Notes: a model not told the origin generated them from the letters alone. A stretch of DNA of 64,000 nt from Microvirga lupini (GCF_014191055.1 NZ_JACHWB010000002.1:248001-312000); one strand, 5' to 3'. Numbered from the stretch's first letter, positions 1-10,316 are shown. Made by a program: numbers and translations.

Positions 1-1
1 G

Positions 2-82
2 GCGCGTGAGCTCAACGGCGAGGTTCGCCTGACCTACCAGCCCGAAGGGGTGGTCTGCACGATCGACGTGCCTCTTTCCTAG
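2..82 (+). CDS. C-terminal end of a sensor histidine kinase (partial, cut by window edge)
   Basis: The first 26 codons, ending at TAG 80-82, read as the last strand of a histidine-kinase ATPase domain: residues LTYQPEGVVCTIDVPLS align with the end of the HWE kinase at 4939-7392 (LTFGPDGVRCTISLP). Only the tail is present, so sensor domains and the phospho-acceptor histidine lie upstream of the window. Assignment to the HWE/HisKA_2 group rests on this similarity alone. Confidence 0.6.
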   Translation, partial: ARELNGEVRLTYQPEGVVCTIDVPLS

Positions 83-244
83 CGCGTCGGAAGTGAAAAG
101 CGGATGGGGGCCCTTCGCCGACGCGGAGCTCCGCTTCCGCACGATGTGCCAGGCAGACCGGACACGTTTTCAAGAGGCGCATAGATCATTAGTCGATACA
201 GGCTCGACGGTTCTTGCGGAGGGAACCGGATTTAGTGTCAATAG

Positions 245-1375
<1,131 letters not shown>

Positions 1376-1400
1376 TCGCCAGTTGAGCCGATCTCAAGAA

Positions 1401-1427
1401 AGGGCGATCGCAGGGTCGCCCTTTTTT
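1401..1427 (+). terminator. Rho-independent terminator after takP-like gene
   Basis: AGGGCGA (1401-1407) pairs with TCGCCCT (1416-1422) across an 8-nt loop and is followed by a run of five T. It sits 26 nt after the stop codon of the TRAP receptor gene. Confidence 0.85.
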
Positions 1428-1513
1428 ATTGCCGGAAGCCTTCCTACGTGAAGCGGCTCACCGGTCGTCAGCCCTAGACTGACGATCTTCTATTCTCTGA
1501 CCGTCGAGAGACG

Positions 1514-2095
1514 ATGCGCTGGACCTTTCGCATCAGCTTCATGCTTCTTCTGGCCTGGGCCATCTTCGTGGTCTCGCCCTTCGTCGCGCTCTACGATCTC
1601 TCCAAGGCCGTCCAGGCCAAAGACGTTGCGCGCATTACCGAACGGGTCAACTTCAATGCCCTGCGCGCCTCTCTCGCCCGCCAGATCCTCGGAGAGTACC
1701 TGAAGACCCAGGACATTAGCGAACGCGACCGGCAGCTTGTGGCGCAAGCCGGAGCAACCACTCTCAACCCGGTCCTGGAGGAGCTCGTCACGCCGCAGGC
1801 CGTGATCGATCTGCTCGAAGACGGGCAGCTGCAGCAGATCCAGCGGGAGGGCGCGGGCGGGCCCGCAATCAGCCTCAATCCCGGCTCCCTCCAGAACGTA
1901 TGGCGGATCTTCATCCTGTCTGAAGCGCAGGGCTTCAGGGCCATCACCATCCCGCTCACGCCGGACGAGCCGAAAGACCAGCAATTCAAGGTCACCCTTC
2001 GCCTGAGCGGGACAACCTGGCGCCTCACAGGGATCGACCTCCCCTCCGCGCTTCGGGAGGAGTTGACCAAGCGCGCATCCGCGGCTTCGAAGTAA
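1514..2095 (+). CDS. DUF2939 family membrane-anchored protein
   Basis: A 193-residue protein starting with one hydrophobic segment (about residues 6-27) that acts as a signal or anchor, followed by a soluble domain with the DUF2939 pattern SPFVALYDLSKAVQAKDVAR and ITERVNFNALRASLARQIL. Function is unknown for the family. The gene stands alone between two terminators, so it is probably transcribed from its own promoter in 1428-1513. The start ATG was chosen because it places the hydrophobic segment at the N-terminus. Confidence 0.75.
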   Translation: MRWTFRISFMLLLAWAIFVVSPFVALYDLSKAVQAKDVARITERVNFNALRASLARQILGEYLKTQDISERDRQLVAQAGATTLNPVLEELVTPQAVIDLLEDGQLQQIQREGAGGPAISLNPGSLQNVWRIFILSEAQGFRAITIPLTPDEPKDQQFKVTLRLSGTTWRLTGIDLPSALREELTKRASAASK

Positions 2096-2119
2096 AAGCG
2101 TAAGCCAATCCCGCCGCAG

Positions 2120-2160
2120 CATGCAAAACCCGCCTGAACCTTTCAGGCGGGTTTTGCATG
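2120..2160. terminator. Perfect 19-bp inverted repeat, probable bidirectional terminator
   Basis: Bases 2120-2138 (CATGCAAAACCCGCCTGAA) are the exact reverse complement of 2142-2160, with a 3-nt loop. The GC-rich core AACCCGCCTGAA/TTCAGGCGGGTT is followed by TTTT on the plus strand, as in an intrinsic terminator for the DUF2939 gene. The stem is longer than needed for termination. Confidence 0.8.
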
Positions 2161-2489
2161 CACATCGATTGGAATATGGGGACACCCATCGTTCAGACAG
2201 GAAAAGCGGCTGCTCTCCATTTAATGGACGAATAACCAGCCTACTGTCGCAAGCGGAAACACCGTTCCGAGAATAAAGCAGATGACATTCGATGTCATTT
2301 GACTTCCCTCCATGGCAGAACAACAGAGTTCATCTCGGAACGTTCCACCATTCGTGGGGGCTATTTCTGAATATACGCTCCAGCTATGGATTCCCGGATC
2401 AAGATTGTTTGGAAATACCGCCAGATCACCCTGCGGAACCGAGCTTCGCCGTTTCCATTGTCAATGCGCAAGTGGAGAGGGCGTAAACG
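2161..2489. other. Intergenic region without a supported gene
   Basis: These 329 bases are less GC-rich than the flanks. A 64-codon reading frame exists (2292-2486) but lacks a convincing ribosome-binding site and recognisable sequence. A GGAACC-12 nt-TTCCAT arrangement at 2435-2458 resembles the ECF-type promoters found later in the window but has a poor -10 part. The region probably holds the promoter of the downstream permease gene. Confidence 0.5.
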
Positions 2490-3578
2490 ATGGATGACCA
2501 GGACCGTTCCCGACTCGGGGTCATGAGAGACGCGGAATTCATCCGCAAGTTCCTTATCGGGCTCGGCCTGCTTGTGCTCGCCCTTCTGCTTTGGAAGCTG
2601 TCGGACGTTCTTCTCCTGGCCTTCGGCGCTGTTCTCGTGGCCATCATCCTCCATGCCGCCGCCGACGGTCTGGTTCGCTATCTGAAGGTGCCCGACCGGT
2701 GGGGCCTGATGGTGGCCGGTCTGCTCATTCTTGTGGCTTTCATTGGCCTCGGCGCAATATTTGGAACGCAGGTCCGGGCGCAGTTCTCGAACGTCGTCGA
2801 GCGCCTGCCATCCGCTGTCGACAACTTCTCCAAAAATCTCGGCATCGGACCCGTCAGCGACGACATTTCGGAGATGATATCCAATGCTTCGAACGGTGGA
2901 TTGGCTGCGCGATTGGCCGGGATCGGCGGAACCATTCTGGACGGGCTCGCCAATTTCCTTCTGGTGGTGATCGCGGGCGTCTATATCGCGGCGGATCCGA
3001 AGCTCTACACCCGCGGCCTCGTCAAGCTTTTCCCCAAGAAGCAGCATGAACGGGTCGAGTCCTCCCTCGACGCGTCCGGTCAGGTCCTGCGGCTGTGGCT
3101 GACCTCGCAGCTGATCGCGATGGCCTGTGTGGCCATCCTCTCGACGTCGGCCTATTGGCTTATCGGCCTACCCTCACCCATTGGCCTCGGTCTTATCGCC
3201 GGCATTATGGATTTCATCCCATTCTTGGGCCCGATCCTGGGAGCCCTGCCGGCAATTCTGATAGCCTTCAGCGTGAGCGGGGAAGCCGCGCTTTGGACGA
3301 TGGGGGCCGTCCTGGTGATTCAGCAGATCGAGGGCAACGTCATCCAGCCTCTCGTGGCGCGCAGCATGATCAGTGTCCCGCCCGCCATGGCGCTGTTTGC
3401 CATCCTGGTCGGCAGCATCCTGTTCGGCACGCTCGGCCTGATCTTCGGCTTCCCCCTCGCCATCGTCACCTACGTGCTTGTGAAGAAGCTCTACGTCCGA
3501 GAGACGCTCGGCGAGCAGACGGAAGTTCCCGGCGAGGATCGGGGCAAGGAAGACAGCCCACAGAGCACTGTGTCCTAG
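2490..3578 (+). CDS. AI-2E family transporter (PerM-like permease)
   Basis: A 362-residue integral membrane protein of the AI-2E/PerM family. It has the family pattern: two N-terminal membrane segments (about 15-65), one near 70-90, a soluble middle, then a cluster of C-terminal segments including LIAGIMDFIPFLGPILGALP and LVARSMISVPPAMALFAILV. Substrates in this family are mostly unproven and may be small signals or solutes; AI-2 export should not be assumed. A purine-rich GTGGAGAGGG precedes the ATG. An in-frame ATG at 2523 is a possible shorter start. The tail is polar and charged. Confidence 0.85.
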   Translation: MDDQDRSRLGVMRDAEFIRKFLIGLGLLVLALLLWKLSDVLLLAFGAVLVAIILHAAADGLVRYLKVPDRWGLMVAGLLILVAFIGLGAIFGTQVRAQFSNVVERLPSAVDNFSKNLGIGPVSDDISEMISNASNGGLAARLAGIGGTILDGLANFLLVVIAGVYIAADPKLYTRGLVKLFPKKQHERVESSLDASGQVLRLWLTSQLIAMACVAILSTSAYWLIGLPSPIGLGLIAGIMDFIPFLGPILGALPAILIAFSVSGEAALWTMGAVLVIQQIEGNVIQPLVARSMISVPPAMALFAILVGSILFGTLGLIFGFPLAIVTYVLVKKLYVRETLGEQTEVPGEDRGKEDSPQSTVS

Positions 3579-3628
3579 AGCATCTTGCGGACCCAAAAAC
3601 AGAATCCGCTTCTGGGTCCGATGCTTTA
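3579..3628. repeat. Intergenic palindromic repeat, family 1 copy 1
   Basis: The element starts AGAGCATC, holds the inverted halves GCGGACCC...GGGTCC and ends GATGCTTTA, directly after the stop codon of the AI-2E gene. Related copies with the same GCATCGGA/TCCGATGC ends lie at 29008-29052, 50668-50771 and 53693-53746. Placed between convergent genes, it may also act as a terminator. Confidence 0.75.
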
Positions 3629-3644
3629 GCAGGAAATGAGCTCG

Positions 3645-4028
3645 TTACTGGTTTCGCATCAAGACAGGCAGAGCTTGAGCGAGATCATGGGGATTGAACG
3701 GCTTCTCCCAGCGCTGCACGGCTTGGTATTCGGGCAGAACCGTAGCGCGGTCATAGCCAGTCGCGAACACGAACGGGATACCACGTTCCGCCAAGGCGTC
3801 GGCCACTGGATAGACGGTCTCACCCTTCAGGTAGAAGTCGAGAATGGCCGCGTGAATCGGCTCCGCCGAGGCGATCAGTGCCAGGGCCTTCTCCTGCGTC
3901 GGCACAGGCCCCACCACTTCGGCTCCCAGTTTCTCGAGCGCTGCGGCCATATCGTCGGCGATATAGAATTCGTCCTCCACCACCAGCACGCGGCATCGGG
4001 AAAGCGATCCTGCTGATGAGCCTGCCAT
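3645..4028 (-). CDS. Single-domain response regulator, FATGUY type
   Basis: A 127-residue lone receiver domain with no output domain. The acidic pocket is VVEDEFYIADD, the phospho-acceptor Asp is in AAILDFYLKGE, the switch Thr is in FVFATGYD and the conserved Lys in WEKPF. The FATGY motif is the hallmark of FATGUY receivers (for example SdrG of Sphingomonas and MrrA of Caulobacter), known to act in phosphorelays with HWE/HisKA_2 kinases and the general stress response. The longer frame starts at 4103, but ATG 4028 has a GGAGG seven bases upstream and begins just before the domain. A GGAAC-17-GTT sequence lies upstream. It is divergent from the Crp gene. Confidence 0.88.
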   Translation of the reverse strand: MAGSSAGSLSRCRVLVVEDEFYIADDMAAALEKLGAEVVGPVPTQEKALALIASAEPIHAAILDFYLKGETVYPVADALAERGIPFVFATGYDRATVLPEYQAVQRWEKPFNPHDLAQALPVLMRNQ

Positions 4029-4098
4029 GATGGTCCTCCGCACCGCTTTGCAACGGCGAGCGGAACAAGGAATACGCGCGACCGATTGAACAAGGGAT

Positions 4099-4123
4099 AA
4101 CACAGGTTAACGAAGGTCGTTCC
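4099..4123 (-). promoter_or_regulatory. Candidate EcfG-type promoter of the FATGUY receiver gene
   Basis: On the minus strand, GGAAC (4123-4119), 17 nt, then GTT (4101-4099). The known EcfG general-stress consensus in alphaproteobacteria is GGAAC-N16/17-CGTT; here the base before GTT is T. The distance to the start codon at 4028 (about 70 nt) is plausible. The same stretch contains a small dyad AACGA-AGG-TCGTT. Confidence 0.4.
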
Positions 4124-4162
4124 AAGCGTGGGTATAAGACCGGCCTGAGAGAGGCAGCACTG

Positions 4163-4918
4163 ATGGCCTTCCACCTGATCCGCAAGCTGGAACAGTTCAC
4201 CCGGCTGTCATCGGACGACAAGCGGATCCTGGAGCAGGCCGCTTCCCTCAAGGTGCGTCGGCTCGGCTCCCGTGAGGACATTTTCCGTGAAGGCGACAAG
4301 CCTCGGCACATCAACCTGATCCTGGACGGCTGGGCCTGCCGCTACAAGGTGCTCGAGGATGGCCGGCGGCAGATCACAGCCCTCCTGATTCCGGGCGACC
4401 TGTGCGACGTCCACATGTTCATCCTCACGCGGATGGATCATTCGGTTGGAGCGATCACGCCGCTCTCCGTCGCCGAGATCCCGACAGATACCATCCTCGA
4501 GATCACACACGGTTCGGCGCGCCTGAGTCGTGCCTTCTGGTGGAACTCGCTGGTCGAGGAGGCGATTGCACGGGAATGGGTCACGAATTTAGGCCAGCGG
4601 GAGGCCATCGAGCGCGTGGCCCATCTGTTCTGCGAACTCTTCCTGCGCCTGCGAAGCGTCGGCATGACGAACAGCCAAGCGAGCTGTCCAAGCTTCGAGC
4701 TGCCGGTGACGCAGGAGCAACTGGCGGACGCCACCGGGATGTCTACGGTTCACGTCAACCGCACGATCCAGGAGATGCGCGAACGAGGCCTGATCGTCTG
4801 GAAGGGCAAGACGGTCACGATCCCTGATCTCGAAGCGCTGCAGGACGTCGCCCTGTTCAATGCCAACTACCTCCATCTCGATCATGCCGGGCAAGCGTAC
4901 GATGCCAACGAACCCTGA
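4163..4918 (+). CDS. Crp/Fnr family transcriptional regulator
   Basis: A 251-residue regulator with an N-terminal cNMP-binding-like beta-roll (about 10-130, including REDIFREGDKPRHINLILDG) and a C-terminal winged helix (about 150-225; LPVTQEQLADATGMSTVHVN is the HTH core). It has no Fnr-like N-terminal cysteine cluster, so oxygen sensing by Fe-S is unlikely. Proteins of this subgroup are common next to HWE kinases in Methylobacteriaceae. It starts 134 bases from the divergent receiver gene, and the kinase gene follows with a short gap, so it may control the signalling genes around it (inference). Confidence 0.88.
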   Translation: MAFHLIRKLEQFTRLSSDDKRILEQAASLKVRRLGSREDIFREGDKPRHINLILDGWACRYKVLEDGRRQITALLIPGDLCDVHMFILTRMDHSVGAITPLSVAEIPTDTILEITHGSARLSRAFWWNSLVEEAIAREWVTNLGQREAIERVAHLFCELFLRLRSVGMTNSQASCPSFELPVTQEQLADATGMSTVHVNRTIQEMRERGLIVWKGKTVTIPDLEALQDVALFNANYLHLDHAGQAYDANEP

Positions 4919-4938
4919 TCGGCGCATGATCACTCCCT

Positions 4939-7392
4939 GTGCCTGTGCGTTGTCGCGCAGGAGTTTCGGATGCGGATATGACCAGCGCCTCTCGCGATAA
5001 CCCGGCAAAAGAGCTCGACGATGTCTTGATCACAGACGAGCTGGCGAACCGCCCCTCGCGGACACCCGACTATCGGAAAGAGGCAGAGGCTCTCGCTGCC
5101 CTCGCACAGGAACTCGCCGAGCGTCCCGACAACCTGCTCCAGAAGCTCACGGACACGCTCGTCGAGCTCGAGATCGGCGACTCGGCCGGCATCAGCCTCC
5201 AGGAGGATGGCGACGCCAAGCAGTTCCGCTGGGTTGCGCTGTCAGGCCGATGGGGACACTTCAAGGGCGGCACCATTCCCTTCGATGCCAGTCCCTGCGG
5301 CGTGGTGATCGACCGCAACGCCATGCTGCTGTTCGAGCACCCTGAACGCTTTTTCCCGGCCGCCGAGATCGATCCTCTGATCCACGAGACCCTTCTCGTT
5401 CCGTTCCATGCCGGCGGCAAACCCGTCGGAACACTGTGGATCAATGCGCACAGTCAGGCTCTCAAATTCGACCAGGAGGATGTGAGGCTGCTCAAAAGCC
5501 TGAGCGGCTTTGCCTCCGCCGGCTTTCAGACGACGGAAGCGCTCAATGAGGCCCGGATAGGACAGGCGGAACTTGAGCATCGGGTCGAGGAGCGCACAAC
5601 GGCTCTGCTCAAGAGCGAAGAGCGTTTCCGCGCTTTCGTGAACGCCAGCTCGGATGTGGTCTATCGAATGAGCCCGGACTGGACCCAGATGCACGAACTC
5701 GACGGGCGCGGATTTCTGCGCAACATGGACCAGCCAAGCGGGAGCTGGATGGAGCAGTATATCCGGCCAGACGATCACCCCATGGTGCAGGCAGCGATCA
5801 ACGAAGCCATTCACAACAAACAGCTCTTCGAACTGGAGCACCGCGTGCGGCGCAGCGATGGAGCCATCGCGTGGGTTTCGTCGCGGGCAGTGCCGATCCT
5901 CGACCAGAACGGCGAGATTGCCGAGTGGCTCGGCGCGGCCAAGGATGTCACGGCACGCCGAGAAACCCAAGAGGCTCTTCGGAAGAGCGAAGAGCGCTAC
6001 CGTGCGCTCTTCGAATCCATGGACGAGGCGTATGCCGTCGTCGAGGTCATGCGCGACGAAGAAGGGCGATGGAGCGACTTCCTCTTCCTGGAGGTGAACC
6101 CCGCCTTCATGGAACATACCGGGATGCCCTATCCGGTCGGTCGCACGGCCACGGACATCCTGGGCGAGCCCAACCCGCGCTGGGCGGAGGTGTACGGCCA
6201 GGTGGCGGAAACGGGCGAGCCGGTACGCATCGAGGAGGGGGAGCTGACGCTCGGGCGCATCTTCGACCTGAACATCTTTCGCCTCGGTGGCCCGGGAAGC
6301 CGCAGGGTGGCGGTGCTCTTCACCAACATCACCAAACGCAAGCGGATCGAAGTAGCCCTGCGCGAGAGCGAGGAGCGTTTCCGGCAATTCGGAGAGAACG
6401 CGTCGGACGTGCTCTGGATCAGAAACGCCGAGACGCTGGCCTTCGACTATGTCAGCCCTGCCTTCGAGACCCACTACGGGATCAGCCGGGAGGCCATGCT
6501 CGATGGCAACAGCATCGAGAAATGGGCGAAGCTGATCCACCACGAGGACCGGAAGCACGCCCTCAAGGCTCTGAAGCGGGTCTGCGCCGGCGAGCGGGTC
6601 ACTCATTCCTTCCGTGTTGTCCGCCCGTCCAGCGGCGAGGTGCGCTGGATCGAGGACACGGATTTTCCCTTTTTCGATGAGAACGGGCTTGTTCAGCGGC
6701 TCGGCGGAATTGCCGCCGACATCACGGCGCGCAGACAGGCGGAGGAGCATCAGCACCTGCTGCTCGCCGAACTGCAGCACCGGGTGCGGAACACGCTTTC
6801 GGTCATCCGCTCCATTTCCCGCCGTACGGCAGCAACGAGCGAGAGCGTGGAAGATTTCGCCATGCATCTGGACGGGCGCATCGATGCCTTCGCGCGGGTG
6901 CAATCGGCCGTAACCCGCAGCCCTGGCGCGGGCCTCGATCTGGAACTGCTGGTCGCCGAAGCCCTGCTGGTCGTCGGGGCTCGGGAAGACGAGCAAGTTG
7001 AGAGCATTGCCGGTCCTCAGCTGCGCCTCCAGCCGAAGGCGGCCGAGACTCTGGCCCTCACCTTTCACGAACTCACGACCAACGCCGTCAAATACGGCGC
7101 TCTGTCGACCAAGCAGGGTCGCATCCGGGTCGCGTGGGCGTTCGAGGGCATCGAGGATGGCGACCGTCTGGTCATCCGCTGGGTCGAAAGGGGCGCGCCT
7201 CTCTCGGGTCAGGAGCCCCGGCGGCGCGGCTTCGGCACGGAGCTGATCGAGCGGACTTTGGCCTACGACCTCGATGGGGAGGCCATGTTGACGTTCGGGC
7301 CTGATGGTGTCCGCTGCACCATCAGCCTGCCCGCCACCCCGGACATCATCCTGGAGGGGCGGCCCCGGACTACACGCTCGGACGCTCCCTGA
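4939..7392 (+). CDS. GAF-PAS-PAS-PAS sensor histidine kinase, HWE family
   Basis: An 817-residue soluble kinase without membrane segments. Order: GAF domain (about 50-205), a short coiled linker (EARIGQAELEHRVEERTTAL), three PAS/PAC domains (about 225-340, 345-465, 470-605), then the HWE kinase core from about 607. The phospho-acceptor motif is LQHRVRNTLSVI, the N-box HELTTNAVKYGAL, the WVE motif in IRWVERGAPL and the G-box RRGFGTELIE, all typical of HWE kinases. An alternative start at ATG 4978 (MTSASRDNPAKE) is at least as likely as 4939. Sensing is probably cytoplasmic (small molecule, redox or light); the ligand is not visible. The likely partner is the receiver at 3645-4028. Confidence 0.9.
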   Translation: MPVRCRAGVSDADMTSASRDNPAKELDDVLITDELANRPSRTPDYRKEAEALAALAQELAERPDNLLQKLTDTLVELEIGDSAGISLQEDGDAKQFRWVALSGRWGHFKGGTIPFDASPCGVVIDRNAMLLFEHPERFFPAAEIDPLIHETLLVPFHAGGKPVGTLWINAHSQALKFDQEDVRLLKSLSGFASAGFQTTEALNEARIGQAELEHRVEERTTALLKSEERFRAFVNASSDVVYRMSPDWTQMHELDGRGFLRNMDQPSGSWMEQYIRPDDHPMVQAAINEAIHNKQLFELEHRVRRSDGAIAWVSSRAVPILDQNGEIAEWLGAAKDVTARRETQEALRKSEERYRALFESMDEAYAVVEVMRDEEGRWSDFLFLEVNPAFMEHTGMPYPVGRTATDILGEPNPRWAEVYGQVAETGEPVRIEEGELTLGRIFDLNIFRLGGPGSRRVAVLFTNITKRKRIEVALRESEERFRQFGENASDVLWIRNAETLAFDYVSPAFETHYGISREAMLDGNSIEKWAKLIHHEDRKHALKALKRVCAGERVTHSFRVVRPSSGEVRWIEDTDFPFFDENGLVQRLGGIAADITARRQAEEHQHLLLAELQHRVRNTLSVIRSISRRTAATSESVEDFAMHLDGRIDAFARVQSAVTRSPGAGLDLELLVAEALLVVGAREDEQVESIAGPQLRLQPKAAETLALTFHELTTNAVKYGALSTKQGRIRVAWAFEGIEDGDRLVIRWVERGAPLSGQEPRRRGFGTELIERTLAYDLDGEAMLTFGPDGVRCTISLPATPDIILEGRPRTTRSDAP

Positions 7393-7393
7393 C

Positions 7394-7888
7394 TCAATCC
7401 CCGGGATGCTCCATCGGCCAATCGGTGATGCGCTCCAGGAGTTCGGCGATGGTGAAGTTCTCCTCGGGTCCGGCGACCCGGTCGCGCACGGAGATACCGG
7501 CCGCATGGACCGTCTTCGGATCGCCGGAGACGAGCGGGTGCCACCAATAGAGATCCTGCCCCTCCGCCAGCAGACGATAGGCGCAGGTCTGGGGCAGCCA
7601 GGAAAGGCTTCGGACCGCCTGCGGGGTCAGGCGCACGCAATCGGCCACCTTGGCCTGGCGGTTCGGATAGTCGCGGCAGCGGCAGGACTGATCGTCGAGA
7701 AGGGTGCAGCCCACATTGGTGTACATCACCTCGGCCGTGTCCTCGTCCTCCAGTTTGACGAGACAGCAGCGGCCGCAGCCGTCGCACAGGCTCTCCCACT
7801 CCTCGGGGCTCATGGCTTCGAGGGGCTTTGCCCGCCAGAAGGGTTGCTCCTCCGGCTCGGGGCGGATCAGGGGTGCGGCATTTGGCAT
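7394..7888 (-). CDS. YcgN family cysteine-cluster protein (UPF0260)
   Basis: A 164-residue cytoplasmic protein of the YcgN/UPF0260 family with a dense cysteine set: CDGCGRCC, then C at VGCTLL and SCRCRDY and VADCVRL, as in the CxxCxxCC putative metal or Fe-S binding group. The family's function is unknown. A longer frame begins at GTG 7942, but ATG 7888 ([18 protein letters not shown]) fits known homologues. It lies tail to tail with the kinase gene, one base from its stop codon. Confidence 0.85.
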   Translation of the reverse strand: MPNAAPLIRPEPEEQPFWRAKPLEAMSPEEWESLCDGCGRCCLVKLEDEDTAEVMYTNVGCTLLDDQSCRCRDYPNRQAKVADCVRLTPQAVRSLSWLPQTCAYRLLAEGQDLYWWHPLVSGDPKTVHAAGISVRDRVAGPEENFTIAELLERITDWPMEHPGD

Positions 7889-8105
7889 GTGGGCGCTTTG
7901 ACGTCTCTTTGAGGCGGTTTGAAGGACGGTGCTAAACCGCACGTGTCGCAGCCTTTTAGCCCCAAAGAGGTAAATCTCCGTGAACCTACAAACAAGGTTC
8001 GGAGTTATATATATCAGCCTCGCCGCGCTTCAGCGTTGCCGCTAGGACACCGAACGATCATAATATCCCTCAGGTCAGACCGCCTGACCTGCCCGAAGGA
8101 CCGCC

Positions 8106-10316
8106 GTGAGTCAGCAGCCCCCCATCCCTTTCACGACACGGATCAAGCGTGCCGCGCTCGCTTTCGACGCCTGGCTCAACTCGGCCCTGTTCCAGGGCCG
8201 CGCTGGCCTCGGAAGCGCCTGGGAATGGTATTCGGAAAAGATGAAGGGCCTGCGGTTCCGCGGCGCTCCCCGTGTTCTCCTCGATCTGACGAGCGAGGCG
8301 ACCACCCTCGGCGCCGCCGGCGCCGTGGTCATGCTGGCGCTCGCCCTTCCGGCCTTCCGGGAGACCGAGGACGACTGGCTCAAGACCCAGGACCTCGCCG
8401 TTACCTTCCTCGACCGCTACGGCCAGGAGGTCGGACGCCGCGGCCTGCACCTCGACGATTCCTACAAGCTTGAGGATTTTCCGGATCACCTGATCAAGGC
8501 GGCGCTGGCGACCGAGGATCGGCGCTTCTACGACCACTGGGGTATCGACCCCATCGGCACCTTCCGCGCTCTCCTGGTCAATGCCCAGGGCGGCGGCGTG
8601 GTCCAGGGCGGCTCCTCCATCACCCAGCAGCTGGCGAAGAACCTCTTCCTGACGAACGAACGTTCGCTCGAACGCAAGATCAAGGAAGCCTTCCTGGCGC
8701 TCTGGCTCGAGTTCCACCTGACCAAGGACGAGATCCTCAAGCTCTATCTCGACCGCGCCTATATGGGCGGCGGCGCCCATGGCGCCGTGGCGGCGGCGGA
8801 CTATTACTTCGGCAAGCCGGCCAAAGACCTGACCCTGGCGGAATCCGCCATGCTGGCCGGTCTGTTCAAGGCGCCGACGAAGTACGCGCCGCACATCAAC
8901 CTGCCGGCTGCCCGCGCTCGCGCCAACGAGGTGCTGCGCAACATGGTCGAGGCCGGCTTCCTCACCGAGGGCCAGATCCAGATCGCCCGACGCAATCCCG
9001 CCACCCCGATCAGCCGCGAGCGCGAGACGACACCCGATTTCTATCTCGACTGGGCCTTTGAGCAGGTGAAACTTCTCGCTTCGCAGAAGAAGTTCGGCAA
9101 CGAGCGTGTCCTGGTCGTAAAGACGCCCCTCGACACGGCCCTCCAGCGCCATTCGGAGCAGACCCTCGAGAACCTGCTCCGCCAGCACGGGCGCCAGTAC
9201 AAGGCCGGCCAGGGCGCCCTCGTCGTCATGGACGTGGACGGGGCCGTGAGAACCATCGTCGGCGGGCGCGATTACGGCCAGAGCCAGTTCAACCGTGCCA
9301 CCGGAGGCCTGCGCCAGCCGGGCTCCTCGTTCAAGCCTTTCGTCTATGCGGCAGCGCTGACCACCAATCCGAAGCTGCGGCCGAGCTCGACCGTGGTGGA
9401 CAGGCCCGTCTGCCTCGGCAACTGGTGCCCGCAGAACTACGGCCGCTCCTTCTCGGGCTCCATGCCGCTCGTGTCCGCCCTGGCGCGTTCCATCAACTCG
9501 ATTCCGGTGATCATGTCGGTGGAGATCGGCAAGGGCAATGCCAAGGCCGGCCGCGCCGTCATCGTCGATACGGCCAAGCGCATGGGCCTCACCCACCCGC
9601 TCACGGATTCGAGCTCGCTCCCCATCGGCGCCGCCGAGGTGACGCCCATCGACATGGCGGCCTCCTATGCGGTCTTCGCCAATGGCGGCAAGCGCGCCGA
9701 TCCCTATGCCGCCTGGGAGGTTCGCAACTCCTCGGGCGAGGTCATTTACCGCCATGACCGGGACACCCCGCCCAAGCAGGTACTCGACACCCGCGTCGTG
9801 CAGGACATGAACTTCATGCTCAACAAGGTGGTCGAGGAAGGCACGGGCAAGCGTGCCGCGCTCGAAGGCATCCCGGTCGCCGGCAAAACGGGAACGACCA
9901 ACGGCTACAAGGATGCATGGTTCGTCGGCTACACCGGCAACCTCGTCGCCAGCGTCTGGTACGGCAATGACGATTCGAGCCCCATGAACAACATGACCGG
10001 CGGCACTCTTCCCGCGATGACTTGGCATGACGTGATGACCGTTGCCCACCAGAACCTGGAGATCCGTCCGATCCCCGGTGCGAGCCCGGCCAATGCCTCA
10101 CGCGTGGCCTCGGCCAAGGGTCCGGCGGCGGATCAGGCGCCGACCCCGGCGCAGACCTTCCTGGCAGGCACCCTTTCCCGCAAGTCCTATGAGGTGCTCG
10201 GCGGCATCGGCAGCCTCTTCCAATCGGTCGACCGCTCCATTACGACCGGTAAGGCTCCTGACGCGGCACCCAGCTCGGCTGCTGCGGAAGGTCGCCGCCA
10301 AGTCGCCATGCCCTGA
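8106..10316 (+). CDS. Class A penicillin-binding protein (PBP1A family)
   Basis: A 736-residue bifunctional peptidoglycan synthase. After a cytoplasmic N-terminus and one membrane anchor (about 75-90, AAGAVVMLALALPAF) comes a GT51 transglycosylase (about 120-290) with ATEDRRFYDHWGID, GGSSITQQLAKNLFL and RKIKEAFLALWLE. The transpeptidase domain follows, with SxxK at Ser407-Lys410 (PGSSFKPFVYA), the SxN motif in ARSINSIPV and KTG at Lys594 (KTGTTN). It acts at the inner membrane, polymerising and cross-linking glycan. The GTG start has GAAGGA seven bases upstream. It heads a compact operon with DUF1214, DUF1254 and GNAT genes. Confidence 0.93.
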   Translation: MSQQPPIPFTTRIKRAALAFDAWLNSALFQGRAGLGSAWEWYSEKMKGLRFRGAPRVLLDLTSEATTLGAAGAVVMLALALPAFRETEDDWLKTQDLAVTFLDRYGQEVGRRGLHLDDSYKLEDFPDHLIKAALATEDRRFYDHWGIDPIGTFRALLVNAQGGGVVQGGSSITQQLAKNLFLTNERSLERKIKEAFLALWLEFHLTKDEILKLYLDRAYMGGGAHGAVAAADYYFGKPAKDLTLAESAMLAGLFKAPTKYAPHINLPAARARANEVLRNMVEAGFLTEGQIQIARRNPATPISRERETTPDFYLDWAFEQVKLLASQKKFGNERVLVVKTPLDTALQRHSEQTLENLLRQHGRQYKAGQGALVVMDVDGAVRTIVGGRDYGQSQFNRATGGLRQPGSSFKPFVYAAALTTNPKLRPSSTVVDRPVCLGNWCPQNYGRSFSGSMPLVSALARSINSIPVIMSVEIGKGNAKAGRAVIVDTAKRMGLTHPLTDSSSLPIGAAEVTPIDMAASYAVFANGGKRADPYAAWEVRNSSGEVIYRHDRDTPPKQVLDTRVVQDMNFMLNKVVEEGTGKRAALEGIPVAGKTGTTNGYKDAWFVGYTGNLVASVWYGNDDSSPMNNMTGGTLPAMTWHDVMTVAHQNLEIRPIPGASPANASRVASAKGPAADQAPTPAQTFLAGTLSRKSYEVLGGIGSLFQSVDRSITTGKAPDAAPSSAAAEGRRQVAMP

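Noticed and set aside
2435-2458. GGAACC-12 nt-TTCCAT, a possible third promoter of the ECF sigma factor
   Set aside because: The -35 part and the TTCCAT spacing fit, but the following bases (TGTCAA) do not match CATCYAA, and the -35 lacks the leading GGG and trailing TT.
2292-2497. Small plus-strand frames before the AI-2E gene
   Set aside because: No clear ribosome-binding site and no recognisable protein features.
5242-7506. A 754-codon open frame on the minus strand
   Set aside because: It mirrors the GAF-PAS-HWE kinase gene on the plus strand, whose domains and motifs are clear. Long antisense frames are expected in high-GC DNA.
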